Under the pieces are notes generated by a model, which was not told where the DNA came from, searched no databases, and saw only the letters and a list, made by a program, of their open reading frames with translations. DNA of 32,518 nt from an uncultured Flavobacterium sp. (GTDB lineage Bacteria; Bacteroidota; Bacteroidia; Flavobacteriales; Flavobacteriaceae): positions 1-32,518 of the forward strand of contig CALJVL010000053.1 of NCBI GenBank assembly GCA_937773775.1. The letters run 5' to 3'. Numbering within the stretch: position 1 is the stretch's first letter; each line of letters begins with the position of its first letter. Made by a program: the position numbers and the translations under genes. Shown piece by piece: positions 1-8,881 of the stretch.

Positions 1-1625
1 AAATTGTTATCAATTTCTAATTTTGGGTTTTCCAATACAATCGTTTCCTGCTTCCAAGTTGTTAGGGGTTTTAACCATTTTTCTTCTCCGTTGATTGTGA
101 TTTTTACTGGTATATCAAAGCCACTAACGCAATTAGTCCAACGAAATCCTAAAACTTTATCCTTAAAATAATATTCTAATGTAGGTATTCTTGTATCTCT
201 TAAGTACTGATTAAAGAATGGATTTAAATCTAAACCTACTTCAGAACTCAGGTAATCTTCTATTTGTTTAGTAGTGACCGTTTGATGATAAAAAGTTGTG
301 TTTAAGCCTCTAAGAATAGTTCTCCATTTTTCATCGTCATTTACTATTTGGCGTAAAGTATGTAGCATATTAGCTCCTTTGTAATACATATCGCTGGAGC
401 CTTCGTTGTTAACATTATAGTTGCCGATGATGGGTTTGTCATTCTGAATATTTTTTCGAATTCCTCTAACATAACTATAACCTGCTTCTTTTCCATAGTA
501 ATATTCAACAAAAAGACTTTCAGAATAGTTTGTAAAACTCTCATGAATCCACATGTCAGCGATGTCTTTATAAGTGATGTTGTTAGCAAACCATTCATGT
601 CCCGATTCATGAATGATGATAAAGTCAAATTTTAATCCCCAACCTGTTCCACTTAAGTCTCGTCCACGGTATCCGTTCTTGAAACCATTCCCATAAGTCA
701 CAGAACTTTGGTGTTCCATGCCTAAATAAGGAGCTTCAACTAGTTTGTAACTATCTTCATAAAAAGGATAAGGACCAAACCAGTGTTCAAACGCTTTCAA
801 CATTCGGGGAACGTCTTTAAATTGTTCTTTGGCTTTCGCTAAATTGTCCCTTAAAACATAATAAGTGCAGTCCAATGTCCCTTTTTCTCCTTGGTATTTT
901 TCCGAGAAAGAAACGTAATCGCCAATATTAATATTTACACCGTAATTATTAATCGGATTGGATACATACCAATTATAAGTTTTTGTTCCGTTCTTTAGTT
1001 TTTTTACACTTTGCAAACGACCGTTAGATACACCCGTTAAGTTTCCGGGAACATTCACACTTATAAGCATATTCTCTACCTCGTCATACATATGGTCTTT
1101 GTTAGGCCACCACACACTTGCACCCAACCCCTGACAGGAGGAAGCTATAAACAGTTTACCGTTACCGTCTTTTTGCCAAGTAATTCCACCATCCCAAGGA
1201 GGGTTAACTGCTACTTTGGGTTTACCCCCGTAAAAAGCAGTTAACTCCTTTATGTCTCCCACTGTTTGAGGAGCAACCAATTCAATAAAAAAGGCATTGC
1301 CGTCACGAGTATATTCAAGAGCTTTCCCATCCTGAATTACTTTATAAATATCCATCGGCGCCTGCAAATCAATTTGCATGCGATTGTACTCCTGCAATAC
1401 TTGATATTTAATCGTGTTCGAACCCGTTATCGTGCTGTCAGATGGATTAACTTTAATATCTAGATGATAGTATTTCACGTCCCACCAAGACCTTTCTTTA
1501 GTTATACTTCCCCTCAAGGTATCCCGCCTGGTAAAAGGAACGCTTGCATCATCTAACAAAGCTTGTGCTTTGGCATTGTTTGAAACAAATAATGAAATAA
1601 AAATAAAAACGAAAAAAAATTTCAT
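1..1625 (-). CDS. M1 family metallopeptidase (aminopeptidase), secreted, 3' end cut by window edge
   Basis: The frame is open from an ATG at 1625 down to base 1, so about 541 codons are present and the C-terminus lies outside the window. The N-terminus is a signal peptide (Lys, a Phe/Ile-rich core, then AKAQA), so the enzyme is exported. The M1 zinc site is intact: HESGH at residues 339-343, and Glu362 in WIHES follows after exactly 18 residues (HEXXH-X18-E). A GMEH sequence about 30 residues before it corresponds to the substrate-binding GxMEN motif. By family it should remove N-terminal residues from peptides in the periplasm or at the cell surface. It follows the ATP-grasp gene by 51 bp with no clear promoter between, so it is probably the last or a late gene of the esterase-pepA-ATP-grasp run. 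The family call is secure; substrate preference is unknown. Confidence 0.93.
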   Translation of the reverse strand, partial: MKFFFVFIFISLFVSNNAKAQALLDDASVPFTRRDTLRGSITKERSWWDVKYYHLDIKVNPSDSTITGSNTIKYQVLQEYNRMQIDLQAPMDIYKVIQDGKALEYTRDGNAFFIELVAPQTVGDIKELTAFYGGKPKVAVNPPWDGGITWQKDGNGKLFIASSCQGLGASVWWPNKDHMYDEVENMLISVNVPGNLTGVSNGRLQSVKKLKNGTKTYNWYVSNPINNYGVNINIGDYVSFSEKYQGEKGTLDCTYYVLRDNLAKAKEQFKDVPRMLKAFEHWFGPYPFYEDSYKLVEAPYLGMEHQSSVTYGNGFKNGYRGRDLSGTGWGLKFDFIIIHESGHEWFANNITYKDIADMWIHESFTNYSESLFVEYYYGKEAGYSYVRGIRKNIQNDKPIIGNYNVNNEGSSDMYYKGANMLHTLRQIVNDDEKWRTILRGLNTTFYHQTVTTKQIEDYLSSEVGLDLNPFFNQYLRDTRIPTLEYYFKDKVLGFRWTNCVSGFDIPVKITINGEEKWLKPLTTWKQETIVLENPKLEIDNN

Positions 1626-1676
1626 AAATTTGGACCCTTTAATAATAACAATAGTTTATCATCTAAACTATTTCAA

Positions 1677-2891
1677 TTAATGTAATTTTGATACCTTAAC
1701 TTGCTTGACCACTACAGCATAATCGGCGACTAGTCGATCAACATAATCGTTCAGCAACTCCAAAACTCTTTCGTTTTTGTCTGATTTTACGATTAAGCCC
1801 GCGTGATACTCCAATGGGACTTTAAAGCAAACTTCTGGGTCAGAAAATGAAGACAAATCAGGGTTTTGATACTTAGATAGCGTCAATACTATTCCGGCAT
1901 AGGCTTTTTTAACCTTTGGCAAGCTGTATTTTTTTTCTTTGACTAAAGCGTCTTCGATTGCGGCCCATTCCCTCCAAAGGTTAATGTTTGAAGCAGCCTC
2001 TACCATTTCGGCCAAATGTGCTCCTCCAACCCGAGATGATGTTTCCAGAAAATAAATTTCACCGTCTTCACTGTTTTTGATAAACTCAGTATGTGCAGCA
2101 CCATATTTCAACCCAAAACCTTTCAACACCTGCTCATTGACCTTTTTTATTGCTTTATCATCTTCTGAATTATAAGGAATATTGGAACTGCGAAACACAC
2201 CACCAGCCTGAGAAATTTCCATGGGGGTAGCTAAATATTTTGAAGTCAGACTAAATATAATTTTACGGTCCAAAATCAAGCTGTCACAATGGTAAACATC
2301 TCCCGGTTTGAATTGCTCCAATAAATATTTGAAACGGTTATTTCCCATTTCGTTTATATGCATCCACAAACTTTCTTTGTCAAACACTTTTATAATACCA
2401 GATGCCGAAGCTTCAGACCGAGGTTTCAACACCCATGGAGGCGAAACGGTGTCTGCAAAAGTATTAATGTCATGGTCATTAAATAAGGAACAAAAAGTAG
2501 GACTGTTAATACCACAACTTTTAGCTCTCATTCGCATCGCCAGTTTATCTCTAAAATAACGCCCTGTCGTTTGTCCCATTCCGTCAATCCTAAGATTTTC
2601 CCTAAGATAGGTTGCTTTTTCAACATCGTAGTCATCTAATGCTACAATTGCATCCACCTGATTTGATTTCATCAAATTCCCAACTCCGAGTAATAAATGC
2701 TCCAGATTCCAATCGATATCCTGACCCTCCATATAAAAGATTTCGTCGATAGAATCATGTGGCCACGGTTTATCTCGCAATTTTTCGCTTGTTACGAGGT
2801 ACACTGTGTTACCCAGACTTTTTAAATGAATTAAAAAGTCGGCACCCTTAAAATAATTTGAAATACAGATGAAGGTCTTAGGATTTTTCAT
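1677..2891 (-). CDS. ATP-grasp domain protein (carboxylate-amine ligase type)
   Basis: This is a 404-residue soluble protein without a signal peptide. Its N-terminal third (about 1-105) looks like a Rossmann-like pre-ATP-grasp domain. The ATP-grasp core follows: PWVLKPRSEASASG with Lys156 as a likely ATP-binding lysine, and an acidic metal-binding segment EIYFLETSSR around Glu283-Arg287, where the common ExNxR is ExSxR. Such enzymes join a carboxylate to an amine or thiol through an acyl phosphate. The gene overlaps the end of pepA by 14 bp, which suggests translational coupling to a peptidase. The substrate cannot be read from the sequence; a dipeptide or amino-acid conjugate is an inference from the neighbouring peptidases and esterase. 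Confidence 0.82.
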   Translation of the reverse strand: MKNPKTFICISNYFKGADFLIHLKSLGNTVYLVTSEKLRDKPWPHDSIDEIFYMEGQDIDWNLEHLLLGVGNLMKSNQVDAIVALDDYDVEKATYLRENLRIDGMGQTTGRYFRDKLAMRMRAKSCGINSPTFCSLFNDHDINTFADTVSPPWVLKPRSEASASGIIKVFDKESLWMHINEMGNNRFKYLLEQFKPGDVYHCDSLILDRKIIFSLTSKYLATPMEISQAGGVFRSSNIPYNSEDDKAIKKVNEQVLKGFGLKYGAAHTEFIKNSEDGEIYFLETSSRVGGAHLAEMVEAASNINLWREWAAIEDALVKEKKYSLPKVKKAYAGIVLTLSKYQNPDLSSFSDPEVCFKVPLEYHAGLIVKSDKNERVLELLNDYVDRLVADYAVVVKQVKVSKLH

Positions 2892-4326
2892 AAGCTTGTA
2901 AATTTTCGATGAATTTAGTTAATAAGTGGACCCCATATGCAGTTGCATGTTTGCTTTTAGCAAACTCGTCATCACCAAAAGCCACGCCTGCGACATCAAG
3001 ATGTGCCCAAGCAGGATGCTCTTCAGTGAAATATTCTAAAAATTTTGCGGCACTTATAGCCCCAGCTACTGGCTTTCCGCTATAGTTCTTCACATCTGCA
3101 ATGTCACTTTCAATATCCTGTTTATAGACATCCCATAGCGGTAACTGCCATAAACGCTCCCCGATGGAGTCTCCCGCTTCTTGCAGTGTCTTCGACATGG
3201 ATTCGTTATTGGTAAACAAAGCACCAGCTTCATACCCTAAAGTTCCGACACTGCTTCCTGTAAGTGTGGCAATATCGACAATATATTCCGGTTTGTAATT
3301 TTTAATTAAATAGGATAGGCCGTCAGCCAAAACAAGGCGCCCTTCAGCATCCGTATCAATAATTTCGATGGAATTTCCACTGTAACTTGTGATCACATCG
3401 CTAGGTAAAAATGATTTACTATCCACCGAATTTTCTGCACAGGGAACAATTGCAGTTACTTTTATGGGTAATTGTAAATCAGCAATGAGTTGCATAGCAC
3501 CAAATACTGCACCTCCTCCGGCCATATCACATTTCATATGGACCATTCCAGCGGTTTTTATATTCAAACCTCCAGTGTCAAAGGTAATTCCTTTACCTAC
3601 CAGCCCAACATGCTTTAAACCGTCCGTTTCCACTTTCGGGCTATACTTCATGATGACGAATTGAGGTTCATTTTCGCTGCCTTTTCCAACAGCCAAAAAT
3701 GCCCCTAGCCCTTCTATTTTGCATGCGTCAAAGCCCAGAACTTCGACATCGAACCCATATTTAGCGCCCTTATCTAATGCCCATTTCGCCATATATTTTG
3801 GAGTAACCTTGTTAGGTGGTAAATCAACCAGAGATAAGGTCTCCAGTTGCGCACGTGCAATTTTTATAGCTTTATTAACCGAATCGGTATGGTCCATTGC
3901 AGACAAAATATCTAATTCAAAATCAGCATCTAAAAATGGATGATCATTTTGTTTTTTGAAATGGCCTAAACTGTAGGTTCCCAGAAGTAATCCAGAAATA
4001 GCGGCTTCAACTTGGTCACTACTAAATTCTGAAGGAAGGAACAAAGCGACATTTTTAGTAAAAGCTTCCTTTTCCTTTGAAGCAATTCTGCGGAATGTCG
4101 TTTTTAACGATTTATAATCAATCGACTTACCTAAACCAATAAAGATAAAGGTGTTGTCGTTTTTTTCGGCTAAATAATGGGTGTCTTTTTTTCCGTAAAA
4201 CACTTTGGAAGAAACTTCTACATCATCAAATTTAATGGGAATCAAGTTTTTGTCGCTAGTTTCAAAAACCGGAACTAAAACTGTTCCAGAAAATTTTTCT
4301 AAGTTTTGAATTTTTTTTGTTTTCAT
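2878..4326 (-). CDS. pepA: Leucyl aminopeptidase, M17 family
   Basis: This 482-residue protein has the two-domain layout of cytosolic M17 leucyl aminopeptidases: a divergent N-terminal domain (to about 160) and a catalytic C-terminal domain. Visible family motifs are VGKGITFDTGG (Lys245, Asp250), the segment KCDMAGG (Asp268) and TDAEGRLVLAD (Asp326, Glu328, Arg330), which supply the two-metal site and catalytic residues. It has no signal peptide, so it should act in the cytoplasm on N-terminal residues of peptides. The ATG is the base next to the esterase stop codon and the 3' end overlaps the ATP-grasp gene, so three genes appear translationally coupled. PepA in some bacteria also binds DNA, but nothing here shows that. 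Confidence 0.93.
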   Translation of the reverse strand: MKTKKIQNLEKFSGTVLVPVFETSDKNLIPIKFDDVEVSSKVFYGKKDTHYLAEKNDNTFIFIGLGKSIDYKSLKTTFRRIASKEKEAFTKNVALFLPSEFSSDQVEAAISGLLLGTYSLGHFKKQNDHPFLDADFELDILSAMDHTDSVNKAIKIARAQLETLSLVDLPPNKVTPKYMAKWALDKGAKYGFDVEVLGFDACKIEGLGAFLAVGKGSENEPQFVIMKYSPKVETDGLKHVGLVGKGITFDTGGLNIKTAGMVHMKCDMAGGGAVFGAMQLIADLQLPIKVTAIVPCAENSVDSKSFLPSDVITSYSGNSIEIIDTDAEGRLVLADGLSYLIKNYKPEYIVDIATLTGSSVGTLGYEAGALFTNNESMSKTLQEAGDSIGERLWQLPLWDVYKQDIESDIADVKNYSGKPVAGAISAAKFLEYFTEEHPAWAHLDVAGVAFGDDEFAKSKHATAYGVHLLTKFIENLQAYEKS

Positions 4327-5463
4327 TTAATTGTCTTTATCATTAAAAAACAGCCATTCAATTGCTTTTGGGAATTCATCACTCCAATACGTTTCGTTGT
4401 GTTTCCCAAGTTTATTGATGCTTAAATTAATTTTCATTTTATCTTTTACAAATTCGCTTGAAAGCATTCGATTTTTAAAGCTTTTTACATGCTCAATCAT
4501 TGTTTCGCTTTCATCACCGCCGGCATATAAATAAATTTTAGTGTCTTCGATGCTTTCATCTGCGACATTAATTTTTAGATCTGGTTTCACCCAAAGTGAA
4601 GGAGAAAAAATCATTAATTTCCCAAATACTTCCGGATAGCGCAATCCGCTAAAAATACTGATTAATCCTCCCATTGAACTGCCTCCTATTCCCGTATGTT
4701 GCCTTTCCTTTTTTGTTCGAAAGTTACTATCAACAAATGGTTTTAGGGTCTCCGTCACAAAGCGAATGTATTTTTTACCTTGACCTTTCCCTAATACAGT
4801 TTTCCCTACATTGTATTCTTTCAAACGATCTTCTTCGGCATGTTCTATGGCTATGACGATAATTTTACCTATCTTATATTCCGACATTACGGCTAATTTC
4901 TTATCGATTTCCCAATTTCCGTATTCGGCATTTTCGTTAAATAAATTTTGAGCGTCCTGCAAATACATAACAGGGTAACTTTCGCCTGAATTATCATAGT
5001 CATGTGGAAGCAAAGCCCATATTTTTCGCGTCTTATTTAGTTGCGGAATTTCAAAAGAATCAGAAATCAGCATTAGCTGTGGCAAGAAATTTTGTTTGAA
5101 AGGCAACCAATTATTTCGCCATCTCGCTACATATTCCTTCTGAATACCTGTGTGTTTCTTTGTGGATCTGTTTTCGGTGCGATTTCCAGCGCTGTCAATT
5201 TCTACTTCACTCCAATCTCCTTTAGTAAATTTATATAAAAGAGTCTCTGGATAATCAAAATCGTGGGCAAATTTGTAGTGATACAAACCCGTGCCAATCT
5301 TCTCCATCATAAAATCTTTGTCCTGAGTACGCCATTGGTTAAAATTACCGGAAAGATAAACTGGACGTGAATCGTCTTCATCAGTGGTGAGTATCAAATT
5401 TAGACCTGTTTTTATAATGGTATGATTTAAATCTTTAGTGAGCGTTTCATTATCAAAATTCAT
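4327..5463 (-). CDS. Esterase of the Fes/EstD type with N-terminal beta-sandwich domain
   Basis: This 378-residue protein has no signal peptide. Residues about 20-110 look like an E-set/glycogen-binding-type beta-sandwich (YLSGNFNQW). The rest is an alpha/beta hydrolase of the enterochelin-esterase-like family. The nucleophile elbow is GSSMG with Ser263; Asp318 (GGDES) and His355 (GKHNE) are plausible remaining triad members. It probably hydrolyses an ester or acyl-conjugated small molecule in the cytoplasm. It is the first gene of the left-hand operon; its stop codon abuts the pepA ATG. A TATATTTA-like sequence upstream is only a weak match to the flavobacterial -7 element. Siderophore esterase activity is possible, but no siderophore genes are nearby. 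Confidence 0.82.
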   Translation of the reverse strand: MNFDNETLTKDLNHTIIKTGLNLILTTDEDDSRPVYLSGNFNQWRTQDKDFMMEKIGTGLYHYKFAHDFDYPETLLYKFTKGDWSEVEIDSAGNRTENRSTKKHTGIQKEYVARWRNNWLPFKQNFLPQLMLISDSFEIPQLNKTRKIWALLPHDYDNSGESYPVMYLQDAQNLFNENAEYGNWEIDKKLAVMSEYKIGKIIVIAIEHAEEDRLKEYNVGKTVLGKGQGKKYIRFVTETLKPFVDSNFRTKKERQHTGIGGSSMGGLISIFSGLRYPEVFGKLMIFSPSLWVKPDLKINVADESIEDTKIYLYAGGDESETMIEHVKSFKNRMLSSEFVKDKMKINLSINKLGKHNETYWSDEFPKAIEWLFFNDKDN

Positions 5464-5538
5464 AGTTTGTATTGTGGTATTTTTCTAAAATATAAAAAGT
5501 AAATATAAGGGATTGTCCATCGATAAAAAAGAAAAAAG

Positions 5539-5574
5539 AAACCCCAATAGCAAATCAATTTGCTATTGGGGTTT
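5539..5574 (-). terminator. Intrinsic terminator at the end of the his operon
   Basis: A near-perfect inverted repeat, about 16 bp per arm (CCCCAATAGC / GCTATTGGGG at its core) with a 4-nt loop, begins 28 bp after the hisIE stop codon. Read on the minus strand it is followed by a T-rich tract (5538 downwards), as expected for Rho-independent termination of the his transcript. It also separates the his operon from the esterase operon. Confidence 0.88.
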
Positions 5575-5602
5575 ATAAAATATCATTAACCAGTAAATCT
5601 TT

Positions 5603-6202
5603 CTATTTCTGACGACTTTTTAATACGTCAACGACATCATTAATTTTAAATCCTTTGGCTTGAAGTAATATAAGATAATGGAAAAGCAAATCGGCGCTTT
5701 CACTTAGAAACAAATCGTCGTTATCATCTTTGGCTTCTATAACCACTTCAACGGCTTCTTCCCCTACCTTTTGCGCGATTTTATTCATTCCTAATTTGAA
5801 CAAAGAAGCCACATAACTTTTTTCAGAATCGGCGCTATTTTTTCGAAGTTCAATAGTATCTTCCAATGCTGAAATAAATCCATAATCTAATTTATTTTCT
5901 GTTTGCCAGCATGTGTCCGTACCAGTGTGACAGGTAGGACCCACAGGTTTTGATTGAATTAACAAGGTATCACCATCACAGTCATTTTTGATATCAACTA
6001 AATTCAAAAAATTTCCGCTTTCTTCTCCCTTTGTCCAAAGCCTTTGCTTTGAGCGACTGAAAAAAGTTATTTTCTGAGTTTCAATTGTTTTTTGATATGC
6101 TTCGGAATTCATGTAACCCAACATCAAGACTACTTTAGTTTCGCTGTCTTGTATAATAGCTGGAATCAATCCGTCTGCGCTTTTTGAAAAATCTATATTC
6201 AT
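5603..6202 (-). CDS. hisI: Bifunctional phosphoribosyl-AMP cyclohydrolase / phosphoribosyl-ATP diphosphatase (HisIE)
   Basis: This 199-residue fusion carries out the second and third steps of histidine biosynthesis in the cytoplasm. Residues about 1-105 are the HisI cyclohydrolase domain, with DCDGDTLL and the Zn/Mg-binding region containing CHTGTDTCW. Residues about 110-199 are the HisE pyrophosphohydrolase domain, with the EEAVEVVIEAKD helix and ESADLLFHYLILL. It is the last gene of the his operon, 70 bp after hisF, and ends at the strong terminator. All expected motifs are present. Confidence 0.96.
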   Translation of the reverse strand: MNIDFSKSADGLIPAIIQDSETKVVLMLGYMNSEAYQKTIETQKITFFSRSKQRLWTKGEESGNFLNLVDIKNDCDGDTLLIQSKPVGPTCHTGTDTCWQTENKLDYGFISALEDTIELRKNSADSEKSYVASLFKLGMNKIAQKVGEEAVEVVIEAKDDNDDLFLSESADLLFHYLILLQAKGFKINDVVDVLKSRQK

Positions 6203-6272
6203 TTTTTATTATTTTATGATTGAAAAATTAAAAGATTATCAGATCTGATTTCTTTTCCCTTTTTTCTATGTT

Positions 6273-7028
6273 CTATAATCTTACCTCGATATTATTGCTC
6301 TTTAATTCTTGTTTCAAGGTCTTAATTTGAATTTCCTTAAAATGAAATACGCTTGCAGCCAAAGCTGCATCAGCTTTTCCTTCTGTAAAGCTATCTACAA
6401 AATGTCGTATGTTTCCCGCACCACCAGAGGCTATTATTGGGATGTTCACCAATGTCGATAATTTAGCCAAGGCCGCATTGGCAAAACCATTTTTAGTACC
6501 GTCATGATTCATCGAGGTAAACAAGATTTCTCCTGCGCCTCTATCGGCTACTTCCTTAGCCCAATCAAACAAGTTCAATTCAGTAGGTACTTTTCCGCCT
6601 ACTAAATGTACAACCCATTCGCCAGCAATCTGTTTTGCATCGATCGCTACAACTACGCATTGGCTTCCAAATTTTTGTGCCAAATCATTAATCAACTGCG
6701 GGTTTTTTACTGCAGATGAATTGATAGACACTTTATCGGCTCCGTTTTGCAATAAAACGGCAACGTCTTCAACCGATGAAATCCCACCACCTACGGTAAA
6801 TGGTATGTTAATGGTCGAAGCTACTTTTCGAACCAAATCAATCAAGGTTTTTCTTTGTTCTTCCGTTGCTGAAATATCCAGAAACACCAATTCATCAGCG
6901 CCTTCGTCTGAATATATTTTTGCTAGTTCGACAGGATCACCTGCATCTCGTAAGTCAACGAAATTGACACCTTTTACGGTTCTTCCATTTTTAATATCGA
7001 GACAAGGAATTATTCTTTTTGTTAACAT
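6273..7028 (-). CDS. hisF: Imidazole glycerol phosphate synthase, cyclase subunit HisF
   Basis: This 251-residue (beta/alpha)8 barrel makes imidazole glycerol phosphate and AICAR from PRFAR, using ammonia from HisH. The start [11 protein letters not shown] carries the catalytic Asp11, and SMNHDGTK carries the second catalytic Asp. The frame extends upstream to 7085, but the ATG at 7028 gives the standard HisF N-terminus, so the longer start is rejected. The gene lies 22 bp after the NIPSNAP gene inserted between hisA and hisF. Confidence 0.96.
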   Translation of the reverse strand: MLTKRIIPCLDIKNGRTVKGVNFVDLRDAGDPVELAKIYSDEGADELVFLDISATEEQRKTLIDLVRKVASTINIPFTVGGGISSVEDVAVLLQNGADKVSINSSAVKNPQLINDLAQKFGSQCVVVAIDAKQIAGEWVVHLVGGKVPTELNLFDWAKEVADRGAGEILFTSMNHDGTKNGFANAALAKLSTLVNIPIIASGGAGNIRHFVDSFTEGKADAALAASVFHFKEIQIKTLKQELKSNNIEVRL

Positions 7029-7050
7029 TTTATTTATAGTTAAGAGTCTT

Positions 7051-7356
7051 TTATTCAAATACTGGGCGCAAAAAAGTTCTTTCATAGCTCAATATGCATC
7101 TCGTATCCTCTGCAATTTTGAATGCCTCGATACATTCTTGATCTTCCAAAATTAGCCTTCTGTAATTTTCATACTCGGTTAGACCAGGAAAGGAAAACAT
7201 TGCAAATGCTATATTATTAGCCCCTTCAGAAGGTAAAAAATATCCATGATGTTGTCCTCCAAAACGATTAACCAATTTAATCCATCTTTTGCCATAATCT
7301 TCAAAAACATCTAGTTGAAAAGGGTCTATGGTGTATTTTAAATAACAAGTTATCAT
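7051..7356 (-). CDS. NIPSNAP-family protein inside the his operon
   Basis: This small protein of 101 residues has the look of the NIPSNAP / dimeric alpha-beta barrel fold: an N-terminal strand [12 protein letters not shown], a central GYFLPSEG and a C-terminal strand ending [10 protein letters not shown]. The upstream extension to 7380 begins with TTG inside hisA; the ATG at 7356 is preferred. It sits between hisA (13 bp gap) and hisF (22 bp gap), so it must be co-transcribed with them. The family has no settled enzymatic role; a monooxygenase-like or small-molecule-binding function is only a guess, and there is no evidence that it takes part in histidine synthesis. Confidence 0.8.
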   Translation of the reverse strand: MITCYLKYTIDPFQLDVFEDYGKRWIKLVNRFGGQHHGYFLPSEGANNIAFAMFSFPGLTEYENYRRLILEDQECIEAFKIAEDTRCILSYERTFLRPVFE

Positions 7357-7369
7357 GTTTTGAGTTTTA

Positions 7370-8095
7370 TTATTTGCCAATTATATAATTTTCTAATTGT
7401 TTCAATGAAATTCGTCCTTCATAAATCGCTTTTCCAATGATTGTTCCCTCGCAGCCTAACTCGGCCAGTTTTGGCAATTCATCAAAAGTAGAGATTCCTC
7501 CTGAAGCAATTAATTTTATCCCTTTGGCTTCCGCCAAAATTTTAGCGTATAAATCAAAAGAAGGTCCTTCAAGCATACCATCTTTGGCAATATCTGTACA
7601 AATAACGTACTGTATTCCTTTAGCTTGGTAATTTTCTATAAACGGTAATAAATACTCATCAGACTCCTCCAACCATCCGGAAACTGCAACTTTTTCATTA
7701 TTCGCATCTGCACCCAAAATAATTTTGTCGGCACCATATTCGGCAATCCATTTTTCGAAAATCGCTCTATTTTTTACAGCAATACTTCCACCTGTGATTT
7801 GGTTTGCACCACTTTCGAAAGCAATCTTCAGATCGGCATCTGATTTCAATCCGCCGCCAAAATCGATTTTCAATTTAGTTTGAGTCGCAATTTGTTCTAG
7901 AATTTTATAATTGACTATTTGGCTTGATTTCGCCCCGTCTAAATCGACTAAATGCAAATATTCTATTCCGTGAGCTTCAAATGATTTAGCCACTTCCAGC
8001 GGGTTTTCATTGTATATTATCTTGGTGTTGTAATCACCTTTTGACAAGCGAACACATTTCCCGTCTATGATGTCGATAGCTGGTATTATTCTCAT
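7370..8095 (-). CDS. hisA: ProFAR isomerase HisA
   Basis: This 241-residue (beta/alpha)8 barrel catalyses the Amadori rearrangement of ProFAR to PRFAR, the fourth step of the pathway. The start [13 protein letters not shown] carries catalytic Asp8, and CTDIAKDGM carries the second catalytic Asp. The phosphate-binding GGG and ASGGIS motifs are present. It lies 98 bp after hisH; that gap carries short AT-rich repeats but no recognisable gene. Confidence 0.96.
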   Translation of the reverse strand: MRIIPAIDIIDGKCVRLSKGDYNTKIIYNENPLEVAKSFEAHGIEYLHLVDLDGAKSSQIVNYKILEQIATQTKLKIDFGGGLKSDADLKIAFESGANQITGGSIAVKNRAIFEKWIAEYGADKIILGADANNEKVAVSGWLEESDEYLLPFIENYQAKGIQYVICTDIAKDGMLEGPSFDLYAKILAEAKGIKLIASGGISTFDELPKLAELGCEGTIIGKAIYEGRISLKQLENYIIGK

Positions 8096-8193
8096 TTTTT
8101 TTTAATTTAAAGATTGAACAATTGAACAATTTAAAGATTGGCAATTTTGAACTTAGTAATACTCGGTCCAGAAATTTTTAATCATTAAATCTT

Positions 8194-8781
8194 TCAATCA
8201 TTTAATTTTAGAAAATTCCCTAGAATTTTCTCTCCCACATCCCCACTTTTTTCTGGGTGAAACTGGGTTCCGTAAAAATTGTCTTTTTGTAAAGCAGAAG
8301 CATATTCAACTTCATAGTTAGTGGTGGCAATAGATTCAGCACAATCAGGTGCATAAAAACTATGAACTAAATACATGTATTCGTTATCATTAATTCCCTT
8401 AAATAAATCTGATTTAAGGTTATAAATGTTGTTCCAGCCCATTTGTGGTACTTTAACTTTTGGAGAAAACTTGAGTACATCAACATTAAAGATCCCCAGT
8501 CCTTTTGTATTCCCTTCTTCGGTTTCGTTGCACATCAATTGCATACCCAAACAGATTCCTAAAACAGGTTGTTTCAAAGTTGGTATTAAACTGTCCAAAC
8601 CACTTTCTAAAAGCATCTTCATCGCCGAGCTTGCCTCGCCTACTCCAGGAAAAATAACTTTGTCGGCTGCCTTGATTTGCTCGGGGTTGTTGCTCAAAAC
8701 CGCTTTATATCCCAATCTTTCGATTGCAAACATAATACTTTGAATATTCCCGGCTCCGTAATTTATGATTACTATTTTCAT
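8194..8781 (-). CDS. hisH: Imidazole glycerol phosphate synthase, glutaminase subunit HisH
   Basis: This 195-residue class I glutamine amidotransferase supplies ammonia to HisF. The catalytic triad is visible: Cys77 in GICLGMQ, and His175 and Glu177 in FHPEKS. The N-terminus NYGAGN is typical for the family. It lies in the his operon after hisB, separated by 100 bp. Confidence 0.96.
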   Translation of the reverse strand: MKIVIINYGAGNIQSIMFAIERLGYKAVLSNNPEQIKAADKVIFPGVGEASSAMKMLLESGLDSLIPTLKQPVLGICLGMQLMCNETEEGNTKGLGIFNVDVLKFSPKVKVPQMGWNNIYNLKSDLFKGINDNEYMYLVHSFYAPDCAESIATTNYEVEYASALQKDNFYGTQFHPEKSGDVGEKILGNFLKLND

Positions 8782-8881
8782 TTATTTAATCTTAATATTG
8801 TAAAGTCAAAAGTTGTAAGGTCAATTATTAACACCTATTTGTACGGACATTTGACTTTAATACTTTTCACCTTAGGACTTA

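Noticed and set aside
344..628. Minus-strand open frame of 94 codons
   Set aside because: It overlaps the M1 aminopeptidase in another frame; the zinc motif and signal peptide are in the longer frame.
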